A DNA stretch of 64,000 nt from Streptomyces sp. P3 (GCF_003032475.1 NZ_CP028369.1:5704001-5768000), one strand, 5' to 3'. Positions 8,916 to 17,395 are shown, counted from the stretch's first letter. Notes: generated by a model not told the origin, from the letters alone. A program made the numbers and translations.

Positions 8916-9060
8916 GGCGCCCGCGCCGCACCGAGGGCCCCGTCCCGGTGCTGACGTCGCCGTGCCGACCCGTGTCACGTTTCGCGTCCCGCCCGGGAGG
9001 TACTCGCGTGGCGCCGGACGGACGGCGTCCGGGCAGGCACCAGCGTGAAGGGAGGCCGTC

Positions 9061-9318
9061 GTGGCCGCACACCGCCTCGAAGGCCCGGGCGAGACCGGCG
9101 GACCCGTCCCGCGCGACCCGCCGGACCAGCAGGCCGACGCGGGCGCGGAGGACCCCTGGGACATCGCCGGCCCGGATCGGCCGGAGAAGCCCGCCGAGGC
9201 CGAGAACGTCCCCGACACCGACGAGTCGGGCACCGGCCGGAGGGGCGCGTCCACCGGCGTGTCGCACACCGACATCGACCAGTCCGACGAGCCCGTGCCC
9301 GAAGAGCCGTCCGACTGA
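9061..9318 (+). CDS. Small acidic hypothetical protein
   Basis: 85 residues from GTG 9061, preceded by GGGAGG. It is strongly acidic and rich in Pro, Asp, Glu and Gly with no hydrophobic segment, so probably disordered and cytoplasmic (e.g. DPWDIAGPDRPEKP). No domain recognised. It lies 145 bp after the ROK gene and is followed by a hairpin at 9415-9447. Confidence 0.55.
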   Translation: MAAHRLEGPGETGGPVPRDPPDQQADAGAEDPWDIAGPDRPEKPAEAENVPDTDESGTGRRGASTGVSHTDIDQSDEPVPEEPSD

Positions 9319-9633
9319 AGACTCGCCCGCCTGGGGAGCCCGCGTGGGAAGGGCGCGGCCGACCGGATCCCTCACCGCCGCGCTCGCCGAGTCCCGGGAG
9401 CCGGGCACAGGAGAGCCCCGACCGGACGGGGGAATCACGGTCGGGGCGGTCTGGTGTGGGTACGCACGGCGGTCGCCTCTCGGCGAGACGCTCCACAGGG
9501 CTTCAGCCGGACGATCGTCCCTGTGGGCGGAAGGTGAGGCCCGGGGACACTGTCCCGTCCGCGCCCACGATCTGTTCAACGGGTGACCACTCCTGGGTGT
9601 TCCCCGGTCCGCGGCGGGGCGCGGTGACGTGTG
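9319..9633. other. Intergenic region with two hairpins
   Basis: Spacer between convergent genes. It contains the 10-bp-stem hairpin at 9415-9447 and the start of a 6-bp-stem hairpin (GGTGAC/GTCACC, 9623-9638) that overlaps the HAD stop codon. Nothing else seen. Confidence 0.5.
9415..9447 (+). terminator. Putative hairpin terminator
   Basis: Perfect inverted repeat GCCCCGACCG (9415-9424) / CGGTCGGGGC (9438-9447) with a 13-base loop, about 100 bp past the small acidic gene and before the convergent HAD gene. There is no T-run, which is common in high-GC actinobacteria. Confidence 0.6.
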
Positions 9634-10302
9634 TCACCCCGGTTCCCGCCCCAGCGGGCTCGCCGAGAGGGACGCCAGCAGGTCGGCCGGGTCGTCGTAC
9701 ACACTCTCCGCGCCCGCCGCCACCAGGTCGGCGCGCGGGACGCCGCCGCACAGGACGCCCACGCAGCGCACCCCGGCCCGGCGGCCGGCCCGCATGTCCC
9801 ACACGGTGTCGCCGACGAACACGGCCCCCTCGGCGGACGCCCCGACCTGCTCCAGGGCGTGGGCCACCGGCTCGGGAGAGGGCTTGCCCGCCTGCACGTC
9901 GTCCGCGCTCGCGGTCGCGGCGATGGCGTCGTCGGCGTCGATGGCGCCGCGCAGGGCGGACAGCTCGGACCCGCTCGCCGAGGTGGCGAGCACCACGGTC
10001 CAGCCGTCGTCGCGCAGCCGGCGCAGCAACCGCCCGGCGTCCCGCAGCGGCGGCAGCCGGTCGAAGTACTGGCCGTACAGCGCCTTGTGGGCGGCGCTGA
10101 GCTCCGCGTCCCGGTCCGTGTCCCGGTCCTCCCCGAGCAGGTGGGCGATCAGGTCGTCGGAACCGAGGCCCACCGCCCGGTGCACGGCGTGCATCGGCAC
10201 CCGGTGGCCCGCCTGCCGGAAGGCCTCCCACCAGGTGACGACATGCAGGTGGTTGGTGTCGACGAGGGTGCCGTCGACGTCGAAGACGGCGGCGCGTGTC
10301 AT
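9634..10302 (-). CDS. HAD family hydrolase (phosphoglycolate phosphatase-like)
   Basis: 222 residues. All four HAD motifs are present: VFDVDGTLVDTN at the start (nucleophile Asp), VVLATSASGSE (motif II), VQAGKPSPEP (Lys) and VGDTVWDM (acidic motif IV). The helical cap at about 15-80 is of the beta-phosphoglucomutase/phosphoglycolate-phosphatase type. Start ATG 10302 follows AGAGAGGATCC. The gene begins 39 bp after the PHP gene on the same strand, so they are probably co-transcribed. Confidence 0.88.
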   Translation of the reverse strand: MTRAAVFDVDGTLVDTNHLHVVTWWEAFRQAGHRVPMHAVHRAVGLGSDDLIAHLLGEDRDTDRDAELSAAHKALYGQYFDRLPPLRDAGRLLRRLRDDGWTVVLATSASGSELSALRGAIDADDAIAATASADDVQAGKPSPEPVAHALEQVGASAEGAVFVGDTVWDMRAGRRAGVRCVGVLCGGVPRADLVAAGAESVYDDPADLLASLSASPLGREPG

Positions 10303-10341
10303 TTCGGATCCTCTCTCTCGAACCACCCGCCGGGTACCACC

Positions 10342-11382
10342 TCAGCGGCCCGCCACTCCCGCCGGCGTGCGGCCCTCGTGCGTCCAGGCCAGCAGATCCC
10401 CGAGCGGCCACGCGGTGACGACCCGCTCCACGGGCACCTCGCACTCCTCGGCCCGCGCACAGCCGAGGATCTGCCAGTCCAGCTGACCCGGCGCGTGCGC
10501 GTCGGTGTCGACGGAGAACAGCGTGCCCGCCGCCACCGCACGGCGCAGCAGCCGGCGCGGCGGGTCGAGCCGCTCGGGCCGGCTGTTGATCTCCACGGCC
10601 GTGCCGGACTCGGCGCACGCCGCGAACACCTCGTCCGCGTCGAACTGCGACTCCGGTCGCCCGCGCCCGCTCACCAGCCGTCCGGTGCAGTGGCCGAGGA
10701 CGTCGGCGTGCGGATCGCGCACGGCCCTGACCATGCGGCGCGTCATCGCCCGGGGTTCCATGCGCAGCTTGGAGTGCACGGAGACCACGACCACGTCGAG
10801 CCGCTCCAGCAGCTCCGGCTCCTGGTCCAGGGACCCGTCGTCGAGGATGTCGCACTCGATGCCGGTCAGCAGCCGGAAGGGGGCCCAGGTCGCGTTGAGC
10901 TCCTCGACCACGTCCAGCTGCCGGCGCAGCCGCTCGGGGGACAGCCCGCGGGCCACCGTCAGCCGCGGCGAGTGGTCGGTGAGCGCGGCCCATTCGTGGC
11001 CGAGCGCCGCCGCCGTCCGTCCCATCTCCTCGATCGGGCTGCCGCCGTCCGACCAGTCGGAGTGGACGTGGCAGTCGCCGCGCAGCAACGCCCGCAGCCC
11101 GGTCCCCGCGCCGTCCGTGAGCGGCCGGCCGGCTTCGTCCTCCAGCGTCGTCAGGTACGCCGGCTGTCGTCCGGCCAGCGCCTCGCGCACCACCTGGGCG
11201 GTCCTGGGCCCCACGCCCTTCAGCGACTCCAGCGTCCCGGCCGCCGATCGCTGCTCGACCTCCGTCGCGGGCAGCCGTCCCAGCACGCGGCCCGCCGTGC
11301 GGAACGCGCGCACCCGGTAGGTCGGGGCCAGCGACCGCTCCAGCAGGAAGGCGATCCGGTCCAGGGCCTCGAGGGGGTCCAT
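10342..11382 (-). CDS. PHP domain phosphoesterase with helix-hairpin-helix (PolX C-terminal-like)
   Basis: 346 residues with a strong AGGAGG site before ATG 11382. The N-terminal ~90 residues hold a helix-hairpin-helix (LESLKGVGPRTAQVV) as in DNA polymerase X. A PHP phosphoesterase domain follows with metal ligands visible in CHVHSDWSDG, ALTDHSPRL, IECDI, VVVSVHSKL, VLGHCTGR and DTDAHAPG. It thus resembles the HhH plus PHP part of bacterial PolX without the nucleotidyltransferase. A DNA-repair or phosphatase role is inferred. Confidence 0.87.
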   Translation of the reverse strand: MDPLEALDRIAFLLERSLAPTYRVRAFRTAGRVLGRLPATEVEQRSAAGTLESLKGVGPRTAQVVREALAGRQPAYLTTLEDEAGRPLTDGAGTGLRALLRGDCHVHSDWSDGGSPIEEMGRTAAALGHEWAALTDHSPRLTVARGLSPERLRRQLDVVEELNATWAPFRLLTGIECDILDDGSLDQEPELLERLDVVVVSVHSKLRMEPRAMTRRMVRAVRDPHADVLGHCTGRLVSGRGRPESQFDADEVFAACAESGTAVEINSRPERLDPPRRLLRRAVAAGTLFSVDTDAHAPGQLDWQILGCARAEECEVPVERVVTAWPLGDLLAWTHEGRTPAGVAGR

Positions 11383-11498
11383 CGCCACCTCCTGGCTCCA
11401 GAGTTCACCGCCCGCGCGCGGGCCGCACGTCGGGGAGACGATTCCCCGTGCTGCCCTTTTGTCTGCGATCGAATGATTCGTGGCGACCGGTTCCGCTC

Positions 11499-11511
11499 TA
11501 CCCTCTATGTC
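11499..11511 (+). promoter_or_regulatory. Putative -10 element for a leaderless transcript
   Basis: TACCCT at 11499-11504 ends exactly 7 bases before ATG 11512, so transcription could begin on the A of the start codon. No ribosome site is visible upstream of that ATG. The -35 region is poor. Confidence 0.35.
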
Positions 11512-11748
11512 ATGACCGAAATCGCGAGCCTCCGTATCTCCCGACCACGGATCATGGTGCTCGGGGTGCAGCCCGCCGCCGTTCCGTTCCGCATCGTGGA
11601 AATCGACGCCGAGGTGGTCGGGGAGGCCAGGGACGTGACCGACGTCCTCGAGATCGCCGCCGCGTACGGCATCACCGTCCATGACCTCGACGACCCGGAC
11701 GTGGTGCGCTGGGTGGGCGGGGACAGGTACACCTGGAATCCGCACTGA
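11512..11748 (+). CDS. Small conserved-looking hypothetical protein
   Basis: 78 residues, divergent from the PHP gene. Sequence pattern: beta-rich N-terminus (IMVLGVQPAAVPFRIVEIDA), then a helix and an acidic turn (ITVHDLDDPDVVRWVGGD) and an aromatic end (YTWNPH). No domain known to me. Low-complexity bias is absent, and the strict third-position GC supports a real gene. It lacks a ribosome site and may be translated from a leaderless mRNA. Confidence 0.65.
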   Translation: MTEIASLRISRPRIMVLGVQPAAVPFRIVEIDAEVVGEARDVTDVLEIAAAYGITVHDLDDPDVVRWVGGDRYTWNPH

Positions 11749-11779
11749 CGCCGGTCCGGTCCCCGCCCCCGCCCCGCTC

Positions 11780-12406
11780 TCACGCGCGCGGCCTGCGGGC
11801 GTGCACCGCCCGGCCGAACCTGCGCCCCAGGATCAGGTAACCGATCAGCGCACCCGTCGTGTTGAGGATGACGTCGTCGATGTCGAAGGCGCGTCCGTTC
11901 ACCAGCGCGCCCTGGGCGAACTCCACCAGCAGCATGACGGCCGCCGTCAGCAGCAGCACGCGCAGCAGCCCGCGGGCCCGGGGGGCGACGACCGGCACCA
12001 GCACGCCGAAGGGCACGCCCAGCAGCAGGTTGCCGCCGATCTGCTTCGCGGCGTCGCGCAGTTCCGGCTGGTCCAGATAGGCCCGCAGCGAGTCGCCCGG
12101 CCGCAGGTTGGAGTGCACCAGGGCCGCCGAGGCGGGTGACGGCTCCAGGGTGATGCGGGCGAGCACGACGGCGAACGCGACCATGAACGCGAAGGCGCAC
12201 AGCATGGCCAGCAGCCGCAGCGGGAACGGCAGCGGCCGACCGGTCTTCGCGCCGGTCCTCGTTCCGGCCTTCCCGTCCGGCTTCTCGCCGGTCTGCGGAG
12301 GCGTCCCGGTCCTGTTCCAGGGCCTCCAGGGCTTTCCGGGTTTCCCGGGCTCCTTGGCGCCGCGCGGGCGGAACGCGGTGAGCGGACGTAGCGCTGCACG
12401 GGCCAT
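11780..12406 (-). CDS. VanZ family membrane protein
   Basis: 208 residues. An N-terminal basic Pro/Gly-rich tail (1-60) is followed by hydrophobic segments LAMLCAFAFMVAFAVVLA, GNLLLGVPFGVLVPVV, LLRVLLLTAAVMLLVEFAQ and DVILNTTGALIGYLI. The motif order EFAQ, then FDIDDVILNTTGALIGY, is the VanZ-like signature. VanZ proteins are linked to glycopeptide tolerance in enterococci; in Streptomyces their role is unclear. No van genes are nearby. Confidence 0.85.
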   Translation of the reverse strand: MARAALRPLTAFRPRGAKEPGKPGKPWRPWNRTGTPPQTGEKPDGKAGTRTGAKTGRPLPFPLRLLAMLCAFAFMVAFAVVLARITLEPSPASAALVHSNLRPGDSLRAYLDQPELRDAAKQIGGNLLLGVPFGVLVPVVAPRARGLLRVLLLTAAVMLLVEFAQGALVNGRAFDIDDVILNTTGALIGYLILGRRFGRAVHARRPRA

Positions 12407-12521
12407 GCGGTCCTCCAGTAGTCAACTTCCCTGAGTGACAGGGCGATTACCCGCGGAATCCCCGAGGATGCCCACCTTCCCCGTCCGGCGCCGGACAGAG
12501 GGCCCGGCGCCGAGAGGAAGG

Positions 12522-13220
12522 TCAGGAGCCGTAGACCACCTTCACCGCCTTGAAGCCGAGGGAGTGCAGCAGCCCCTCCAGCATGTCGGTGGTGTTGTTC
12601 TCGGCCCGCGCGGTCAGCTCGCTCTCCTTCGCCGCGTCACCGATGTGGCGGACCGCGAGCTTCTGCACGGCCTGTTCGCCGCCGGGGTTGTCCGAGAAGA
12701 GATCGCCGAGGCGGTCCAGGAGACCGCGCTGCTTGGAGACCGCGTAGGAGCGGTCGGGGTCGAGCGCCGGGGTGCCGAGCCGCGCGTGCGGCAGCCGGAG
12801 CGTGGCGCTGGTGCGGTCCTCGTCGACCGTCACGTCGTCGTCGCCGACCTTGCCGAGGTCGACGTAGGCGTCCACGGTGCCCGCCCCGACGTACAGGGTG
12901 CGCGTGCCGCGGATCGCGTCGGGGAGGTACTTGGCGTCCTTCTCCAGGTCCACGACGACCTGGAAGTTGCCGGAGGCGGCGTCGTAACGGCTCATGTCCT
13001 GGATGGACCGCAGCAGGGCGGGGCCCGTGCGGTCGTGGGTCTCGGTGCCGAAGAGGTCGCGCAGTCCGGGCAGCAGGCTCAGCCGGATCCCGGCGAACAT
13101 CACGACGAGCACGACCACGACGGCGGTGAGTGCCTTGGCCCAGCCGGGCATGCGGCCGGGGAGGCGCCTGGGGGGCTTGTCGGCCTTGGTGGGCCCGGTG
13201 GGCTCGATGGAAGTCGTCAT
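12522..13220 (-). CDS. DUF4230 domain-containing membrane-anchored protein
   Basis: 232 residues from ATG 13220 (ribosome site GGAGGG); an upstream in-frame start adds nine residues. One membrane anchor at about 30-52 (ALTAVVVVLVVMFAGIRL), then an extracytoplasmic domain with the DUF4230 pattern: FQVVVDLEKDAKYLPD, TVDAYVDLGKV, TSATLRLPHARLG and EGLLHSLGFKAVKVVY at the end. Function unknown; family members are predicted cell-envelope proteins. Confidence 0.85.
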   Translation of the reverse strand: MTTSIEPTGPTKADKPPRRLPGRMPGWAKALTAVVVVLVVMFAGIRLSLLPGLRDLFGTETHDRTGPALLRSIQDMSRYDAASGNFQVVVDLEKDAKYLPDAIRGTRTLYVGAGTVDAYVDLGKVGDDDVTVDEDRTSATLRLPHARLGTPALDPDRSYAVSKQRGLLDRLGDLFSDNPGGEQAVQKLAVRHIGDAAKESELTARAENNTTDMLEGLLHSLGFKAVKVVYGS

Positions 13221-13480
13221 GCGGACGGCCCTCCTTCCTGAGGACACGGATTCCCGCCAATTGCGTTGTCAGACCGCTTTGTTGGCAACCTGTGACGTAC
13301 GGTCCACCGCACCGGGTACGCGGGTCGGCACGGCGTCCTCGCCGGTGCCGGGACGGCCGGCCGTCGGCGGGACGGCCTTTTTCGGGTGCCCGGGAGGCCT
13401 CCCGCTCCGGCGGCCCGGACCGCCCGAGCACGTCACGCGCACGACGGCGACGGGCGCGACCACCATGGCGACCGCCGCGA

Positions 13481-13524
13481 CCGCGACGGCCACCGGGTCA
13501 GGCCGCGACGGCCACCGGGTCCGG
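13481..13524 (+). repeat. 22-bp tandem duplication
   Basis: Two adjacent copies of a unit beginning CCGCGACGGCCACCGGGTC; only one base differs (A/C near the end). Intergenic, origin unknown. Confidence 0.75.
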
Positions 13525-13620
13525 CCGCGTCCGGCCACGTCACCCGGGCGGCCGATCCGCCCGGTGCGTCCCGCCCGCCGGAGCGACGGGTCCGCCGACC
13601 GGCCGAGACCGGACCTCCCG

Positions 13621-13662
13621 GGGGCCGGGAGGTGTGGGGGAGGGGAGGTGTGGGGGAGGGGG
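13621..13662 (+). repeat. G-rich duplicated tract (possible G-quadruplex)
   Basis: GGGAGGTGTGGGGGAGG occurs twice in direct succession, giving at least four runs of three to five G on the + strand about 100 bp before the PRPP-synthetase-like gene. Quadruplex formation in RNA or non-template DNA is possible but not shown. Confidence 0.55.
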
Positions 13663-13762
13663 CCGACGGAGCGCGGCGTGCTGGTGGGGGTGGGCGAAAC
13701 GGACGCGGTCCGTAGCATGGGAGCTCCCGCCCCAGCCGGACATGATCAGCGAGGAGCCGATC

Positions 13763-14770
13763 GTGCGAGACATCTCCGTGTTCAGCGGCAGTGCCCATCC
13801 CGAGCTGGCAGCCGAGGTCTGTGCCCACCTCGGCGTGCCCCTGAGTCCCACCCGCCTCAGCAGGTTCGCCAACGACTGCCTGGAGGTCCAGCTCCAGGCC
13901 AACTGCCGGGAACGGGACGTCTTCCTCGTCCAGCCCCTGGTCCGGCCCGTACAGGAGCACCTCGTCGAACTGCTGCTGATGTGCGACGCGGCGCGGGGGG
14001 CGTCGGCGGGCCGGATCACGGTCGTCATGCCGCACTACTCCTACGCCCGCTCCGACAAGAAGGACGCGCCCCGGATCTCGCTCGGCGGCCGGCTGGTCGC
14101 CGACCTGATGGCGGCGGCCGGCGTCCACCGGGTGCTCGCCATGACGCTCCACTCGCCCCAGGTGCACGGCTTCTTCTCGATGCCCGTGGACCATCTGCAC
14201 GCCCACCGGGAGCTGGCCGCCCACTTCCGCCGCTACGACCTCACCCGCACCACCGTCGTCTCACCCGACCTCGGCAACGCCAAGGAGGCGGCGGCCTTCG
14301 CCCGGATGATCGGCGCCCAGGTGGCGGCGGGGGCCAAGCAGCGGTTCGCCGACGACCGGGTCAGCATCAGCGCCGTGATCGGCGAGGTGGCGGGGCGGGA
14401 CGTGATCGTCCTCGACGACGAGATCGCCAAGGGCAGCACCGTCCTGGAACTGCTCGACCGTTTGAGGGAGTCGCGGCCGCGATCGATACGGGTGGCGTGC
14501 ACGCACGGCCTGTTCGCGGCCGCTGCGCTGAAACGGCTCAGCGAGCAGCCCGACGTCCTGGAGATCGTGTGCACCAACACGGTGCCGGTGCCCGTCGAGC
14601 AGCACACCGACAAGCTGCGGATCCTGTCCATCGCCCCCGCCCTCGCGGAGGCCGTTCGCCGTATCCACAACGGCGAGTCCGTCAGCGCCCTGTTCGACGC
14701 GGAGCGCGGCGAACAGCGCAGTGCCGGCCGGTCCGAAAGGGTCGAGCAGCGCTTCCCTGCGCCGTCATAA
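13763..14770 (+). CDS. Ribose-phosphate pyrophosphokinase-like protein
   Basis: 335 residues from GTG 13763, chosen because GAGGAG lies 7 bases upstream; an ATG at 13742 is in frame. The fold signature of PRPP synthetases is clear: ISVFSGSAHPELA, FANDCLEVQL, MPHYSYARSDKKDAPR (ATP/ribose-5-P region), MTLHSPQVHGFF and VVSPDLGNAKEAAAFA. The PRPP-binding loop reads VLDDEIAKGSTV instead of the usual DDxIDTGGT-type loop, so this is a divergent paralogue and may use another substrate. Convergent with the STAS gene, with 6 bp overlap. Confidence 0.85.
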   Translation: MRDISVFSGSAHPELAAEVCAHLGVPLSPTRLSRFANDCLEVQLQANCRERDVFLVQPLVRPVQEHLVELLLMCDAARGASAGRITVVMPHYSYARSDKKDAPRISLGGRLVADLMAAAGVHRVLAMTLHSPQVHGFFSMPVDHLHAHRELAAHFRRYDLTRTTVVSPDLGNAKEAAAFARMIGAQVAAGAKQRFADDRVSISAVIGEVAGRDVIVLDDEIAKGSTVLELLDRLRESRPRSIRVACTHGLFAAAALKRLSEQPDVLEIVCTNTVPVPVEQHTDKLRILSIAPALAEAVRRIHNGESVSALFDAERGEQRSAGRSERVEQRFPAPS

Positions 14771-15145
14771 CGTGCCGGAGGCGGCCCCGGGACGCTCCAG
14801 GGCGGCCTCCAGGGTCGCGGCGGGCGGCAGCAGCCGGGACAGCCCGGTGGCCCGCAGGATCCGCAGGGTCAGCGGGTGGGGGCAGACCAGGTGCAGACGG
14901 CCGCCCTGGTCGAGGACCCGGCCGCGGGCCCGGTACAGCAGGCGCAGTCCGGAGCAGTCGAAGAACTCGACCGGGGTCAGGTCGATCACGACGCGCGGCG
15001 CGGCGCCCGCGGTCGCCTCGTCGAGGTGCGGGCCGATCTCGGACGCCGCGACGATGTCGATCTCTCCGTGGAACTCCAGCACCGTGTACCCCCGGTCCTG
15101 GCGGACGCGTAGATGCGGGGTGCCCGCCGTGGGTTCGTGCTGCAC
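14765..15145 (-). CDS. STAS domain anti-sigma factor antagonist
   Basis: 126 residues from GTG 15145, preceded by TTGGAGG; the same frame is open to an ATG at 15268. STAS core: YTVLEFHGEIDIVAASEI, then VVIDLTPVEFFDCSGLRLL, where the serine of DCSG is the position phosphorylated in SpoIIAA/RsbV/BldG proteins (usually DSSG). It probably binds an anti-sigma kinase in a partner switch. No partner kinase is adjacent, but three SpoIIE-type phosphatases encoded in this window are potential dephosphorylating partners. Confidence 0.85.
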   Translation of the reverse strand: MQHEPTAGTPHLRVRQDRGYTVLEFHGEIDIVAASEIGPHLDEATAGAAPRVVIDLTPVEFFDCSGLRLLYRARGRVLDQGGRLHLVCPHPLTLRILRATGLSRLLPPAATLEAALERPGAASGTL

Positions 15146-15371
15146 GACGACATCGCCTCCAACCCGCTCCACCGGTCGGGAGCCTCCAACGGGTGGGGAG
15201 CACACAGCAGTTCCCCGCTCCAGCAAGCTACCCCCGATGGAGTGAATTCCAGCATGTTCGATTGACATATGTCTTCGAAATGCAACGGACTCTGGCCGAG
15301 TTTTTTCGCGCCGTGAGCGAAGGGGGGCGCGAGGGGCGGTCCGAGGGGCTGTGGGAGGGGTGGTGGGAGCG

Positions 15372-15836
15372 TTACGAAAGGGCGTGCCAGGCCGTCGACA
15401 GGGCCGCGCGGAACTGTTCCGTCTGAGGTGCCGTGAGCTCTCGCACCATGTGCTCCTCCAGTTCCCGTACCGGGCCGGCGTGCCGGTCGAGGAGCTCGCG
15501 CCCGTCGTCGGTGAGCAGGATCAGCAGCTCGCGCCGATTGCGCGGATTGCGCTCGCGGCGGATCAGTCCGCGCCCCTCCAGGGACCGCACCAGGTCCGCG
15601 ATGGACTGGGCGGTGACGAAGGAGGTCCGGGCCAGCTGCGCCGCCGACAGCCCGTCGTGCCGCTGCAGCACGGTGAGCGCCGTGTACTGCAGGGCCGTGA
15701 TCCCGGACGGCTTGACCAGCTCGTCCAGGTGGGAACGTACGACCAGCTCGACCTGCTTCACCATGTAGAGAAGGGACGGAGGTGTCCGGTCGGGTGAGGG
15801 TGCGGACGAAGTCGTGCTCGTCTGGGTGCCGGCCAT
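15372..15836 (-). CDS. MarR family transcriptional regulator
   Basis: 154 residues. A winged helix-turn-helix at about 55-110 (LQYTALTVLQRHDGLSAAQ, then FVTAQSIADLVRSLEGRGL and the wing RRERNPRNRRELLILLTDDG) is typical of MarR. It is divergent from an aldehyde/alcohol dehydrogenase pair, with two matching palindromes in the 104-bp spacer, so it most likely represses both itself and that operon and responds to an aldehyde, phenolic or oxidant ligand (inference). Confidence 0.9.
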   Translation of the reverse strand: MAGTQTSTTSSAPSPDRTPPSLLYMVKQVELVVRSHLDELVKPSGITALQYTALTVLQRHDGLSAAQLARTSFVTAQSIADLVRSLEGRGLIRRERNPRNRRELLILLTDDGRELLDRHAGPVRELEEHMVRELTAPQTEQFRAALSTAWHALS

Positions 15837-15856
15837 GACTCCGAGCGTAGAGCATT

Positions 15857-15905
15857 GACAGGAAACCTGTCTGTAAAGAGACTGCGAACCAACAGGAATC
15901 CTGTT
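15857..15905. promoter_or_regulatory. Twin MarR operators
   Basis: Two perfect 6-3-6 palindromes: GACAGG AAA CCTGTC (15857-15871) and AACAGG AAT CCTGTT (15891-15905). They share the core ACAGGAAWCCTGT and their centres are 34 bp apart. They sit between MarR (start 15836) and the dehydrogenase operon (start 15941). Confidence 0.8.
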
Positions 15906-15940
15906 TGTTGAAATCTTGGCGACGATGCTGAGGAGTGGCG

Positions 15941-17395
15941 ATGACCACCTTCGAGACCGGCCCCGGTCGACTGTTCATCGGGGGACAGTGGCGCGAGGCG
16001 GCGGACGGAGCCCGGACCGAGGTGGTCGACCCCTCCCGGGGTGAGGTCGTCACCACCGTCGCGGAGGCGGGCGCCGCCGACGTGGACGCCGCCGTACGGG
16101 CCGCACGGGAGGCCTTCGACGCGGGGCAGTGGTCCGGTCTCAGCGGCAGGGAGCGCGGCCGCGTCCTGCTCCGGGTGGCGGAACTGATCCGCGCCGAGGC
16201 CGACGCGATCGCCCGGCTGGAGAGCCTCGACGTCGGCAAGCCGATCACCCTGGCGCACGCCGTCGACGTCACCAACGCGGCCAACGACTACGAGTACTTC
16301 GCCTCCCTCGCCTTCGCCCTGGACGGCGCGAACCGCGACACCCCCATGAACGCCCTCGCCTACACCCGGCGTGGCCCGCTCGGCGTCGTGGCCGCGATCA
16401 CCCCCTTCAACTTCCCGCTCATCCTGGCCGGTTCGAAGATCGCCCCCGCCCTCGCCGCCGGAAACACGGTCGTCCACAAGCCCGCCGACGAGACCCCGCT
16501 CAGCGCCCTGTACATGGCGGACCTGTTCCAGCGGGCGGGCGTGCCCGACGGCGTCGTCAACGTCGTCACCGGCAGCGGCCCGGTGGCCGGCGAGGCACTG
16601 CTGCGCCACCCCGGCGTCGACAAGATCGCCTTCACCGGCTCCACCGCCGTCGGCCGGCACGCCGCGAGCATCGCCGGCGAGAACCTCAAGCCGGTGACCA
16701 TGGAACTCGGCGGCAATGCCGCGCACCTCGTCTTCGAGGACGCCGACCTGGAGAAGGCCGTCGGGGCCGTCATCAAGGGCTTCGTGTTCAACACCGGCCA
16801 GTTCTGCATGGGCGGCCCGCGGCTGCTGGTGGCCCGTCCGGTCTACAGCACGATGCTGAACATCCTCGCCGAGGCCGTGCCGGGCGTGCCCGTCGGCGAC
16901 CCCCGGCGGCCGGAGACCGTCGTCGGTCCGATGGCGGGGGAGAAGCACCTGCGCAAGGTCGAGGAGTACGTCGACCTCGCCCGCAAGGAGGGCGCCCGCA
17001 TCGTCTGCGGCGGTGAACGCCTCGACCTCGACGGCGGCTACTACTACCGGCCCACCGTCATCGCCGACCTCGCCAACGACTCCCGCGTCGTGCAGGAGGA
17101 GATCTTCGGCCCGGTCCTCACCGTCCAGCCCTTCGACGACGAGGACGAGGCCGTCGCGCTCGCCAACTCCACCCCGTACGGCCTGGCTTCGGGAGTCCAG
17201 ACCGGCAATCTGGCCCGCGCCCACCGCGTCGCCGACCGCCTCCAGGCCGGCATCGTCTGGGTCAACGACTGGGCGATGCTCGACCCGGCCGTCCCCTTCG
17301 GCGGCGTCAAGGACTCGGGTTTCGGCCGCGAGTACGGCCCCGAGGCGCTCCAGTCGTACACCAAGGTCAAGTCCGTCGTCGTCTCGCTCGACTGA
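15941..17395 (+). CDS. NAD(P)-dependent aldehyde dehydrogenase
   Basis: 484 residues from ATG 15941 (AGGAG 5 bases upstream). ALDH landmarks: AITPFNFPLILAGSKIAPAL with the catalytic-site Asn, KPADETPLSALYMA, FTGSTAVGRHAA, the general base in VTMELGGNAAHLVF, the nucleophile Cys in NTGQFCMGGPRL, and EEIFGPVLTVQPFDDEDEA. Length is normal. First gene of a pair with the zinc alcohol dehydrogenase 30 bp downstream; together they could oxidise an alcohol to an acid via an aldehyde. Controlled by the MarR operators upstream. Confidence 0.92.
   Translation: MTTFETGPGRLFIGGQWREAADGARTEVVDPSRGEVVTTVAEAGAADVDAAVRAAREAFDAGQWSGLSGRERGRVLLRVAELIRAEADAIARLESLDVGKPITLAHAVDVTNAANDYEYFASLAFALDGANRDTPMNALAYTRRGPLGVVAAITPFNFPLILAGSKIAPALAAGNTVVHKPADETPLSALYMADLFQRAGVPDGVVNVVTGSGPVAGEALLRHPGVDKIAFTGSTAVGRHAASIAGENLKPVTMELGGNAAHLVFEDADLEKAVGAVIKGFVFNTGQFCMGGPRLLVARPVYSTMLNILAEAVPGVPVGDPRRPETVVGPMAGEKHLRKVEEYVDLARKEGARIVCGGERLDLDGGYYYRPTVIADLANDSRVVQEEIFGPVLTVQPFDDEDEAVALANSTPYGLASGVQTGNLARAHRVADRLQAGIVWVNDWAMLDPAVPFGGVKDSGFGREYGPEALQSYTKVKSVVVSLD

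Larger units (their letters stand above)
13221..13762. other. Intergenic region with short repeats
   Basis: A 542-bp divergent spacer between DUF4230 and the PRPP-synthetase-like gene. It holds a 22-bp tandem duplication (13481-13524) and a G-rich duplicated tract (13621-13662). ORF-like stretches here are low-complexity Arg/Pro/Gly and not convincing. No RNA gene seen. Confidence 0.5.
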
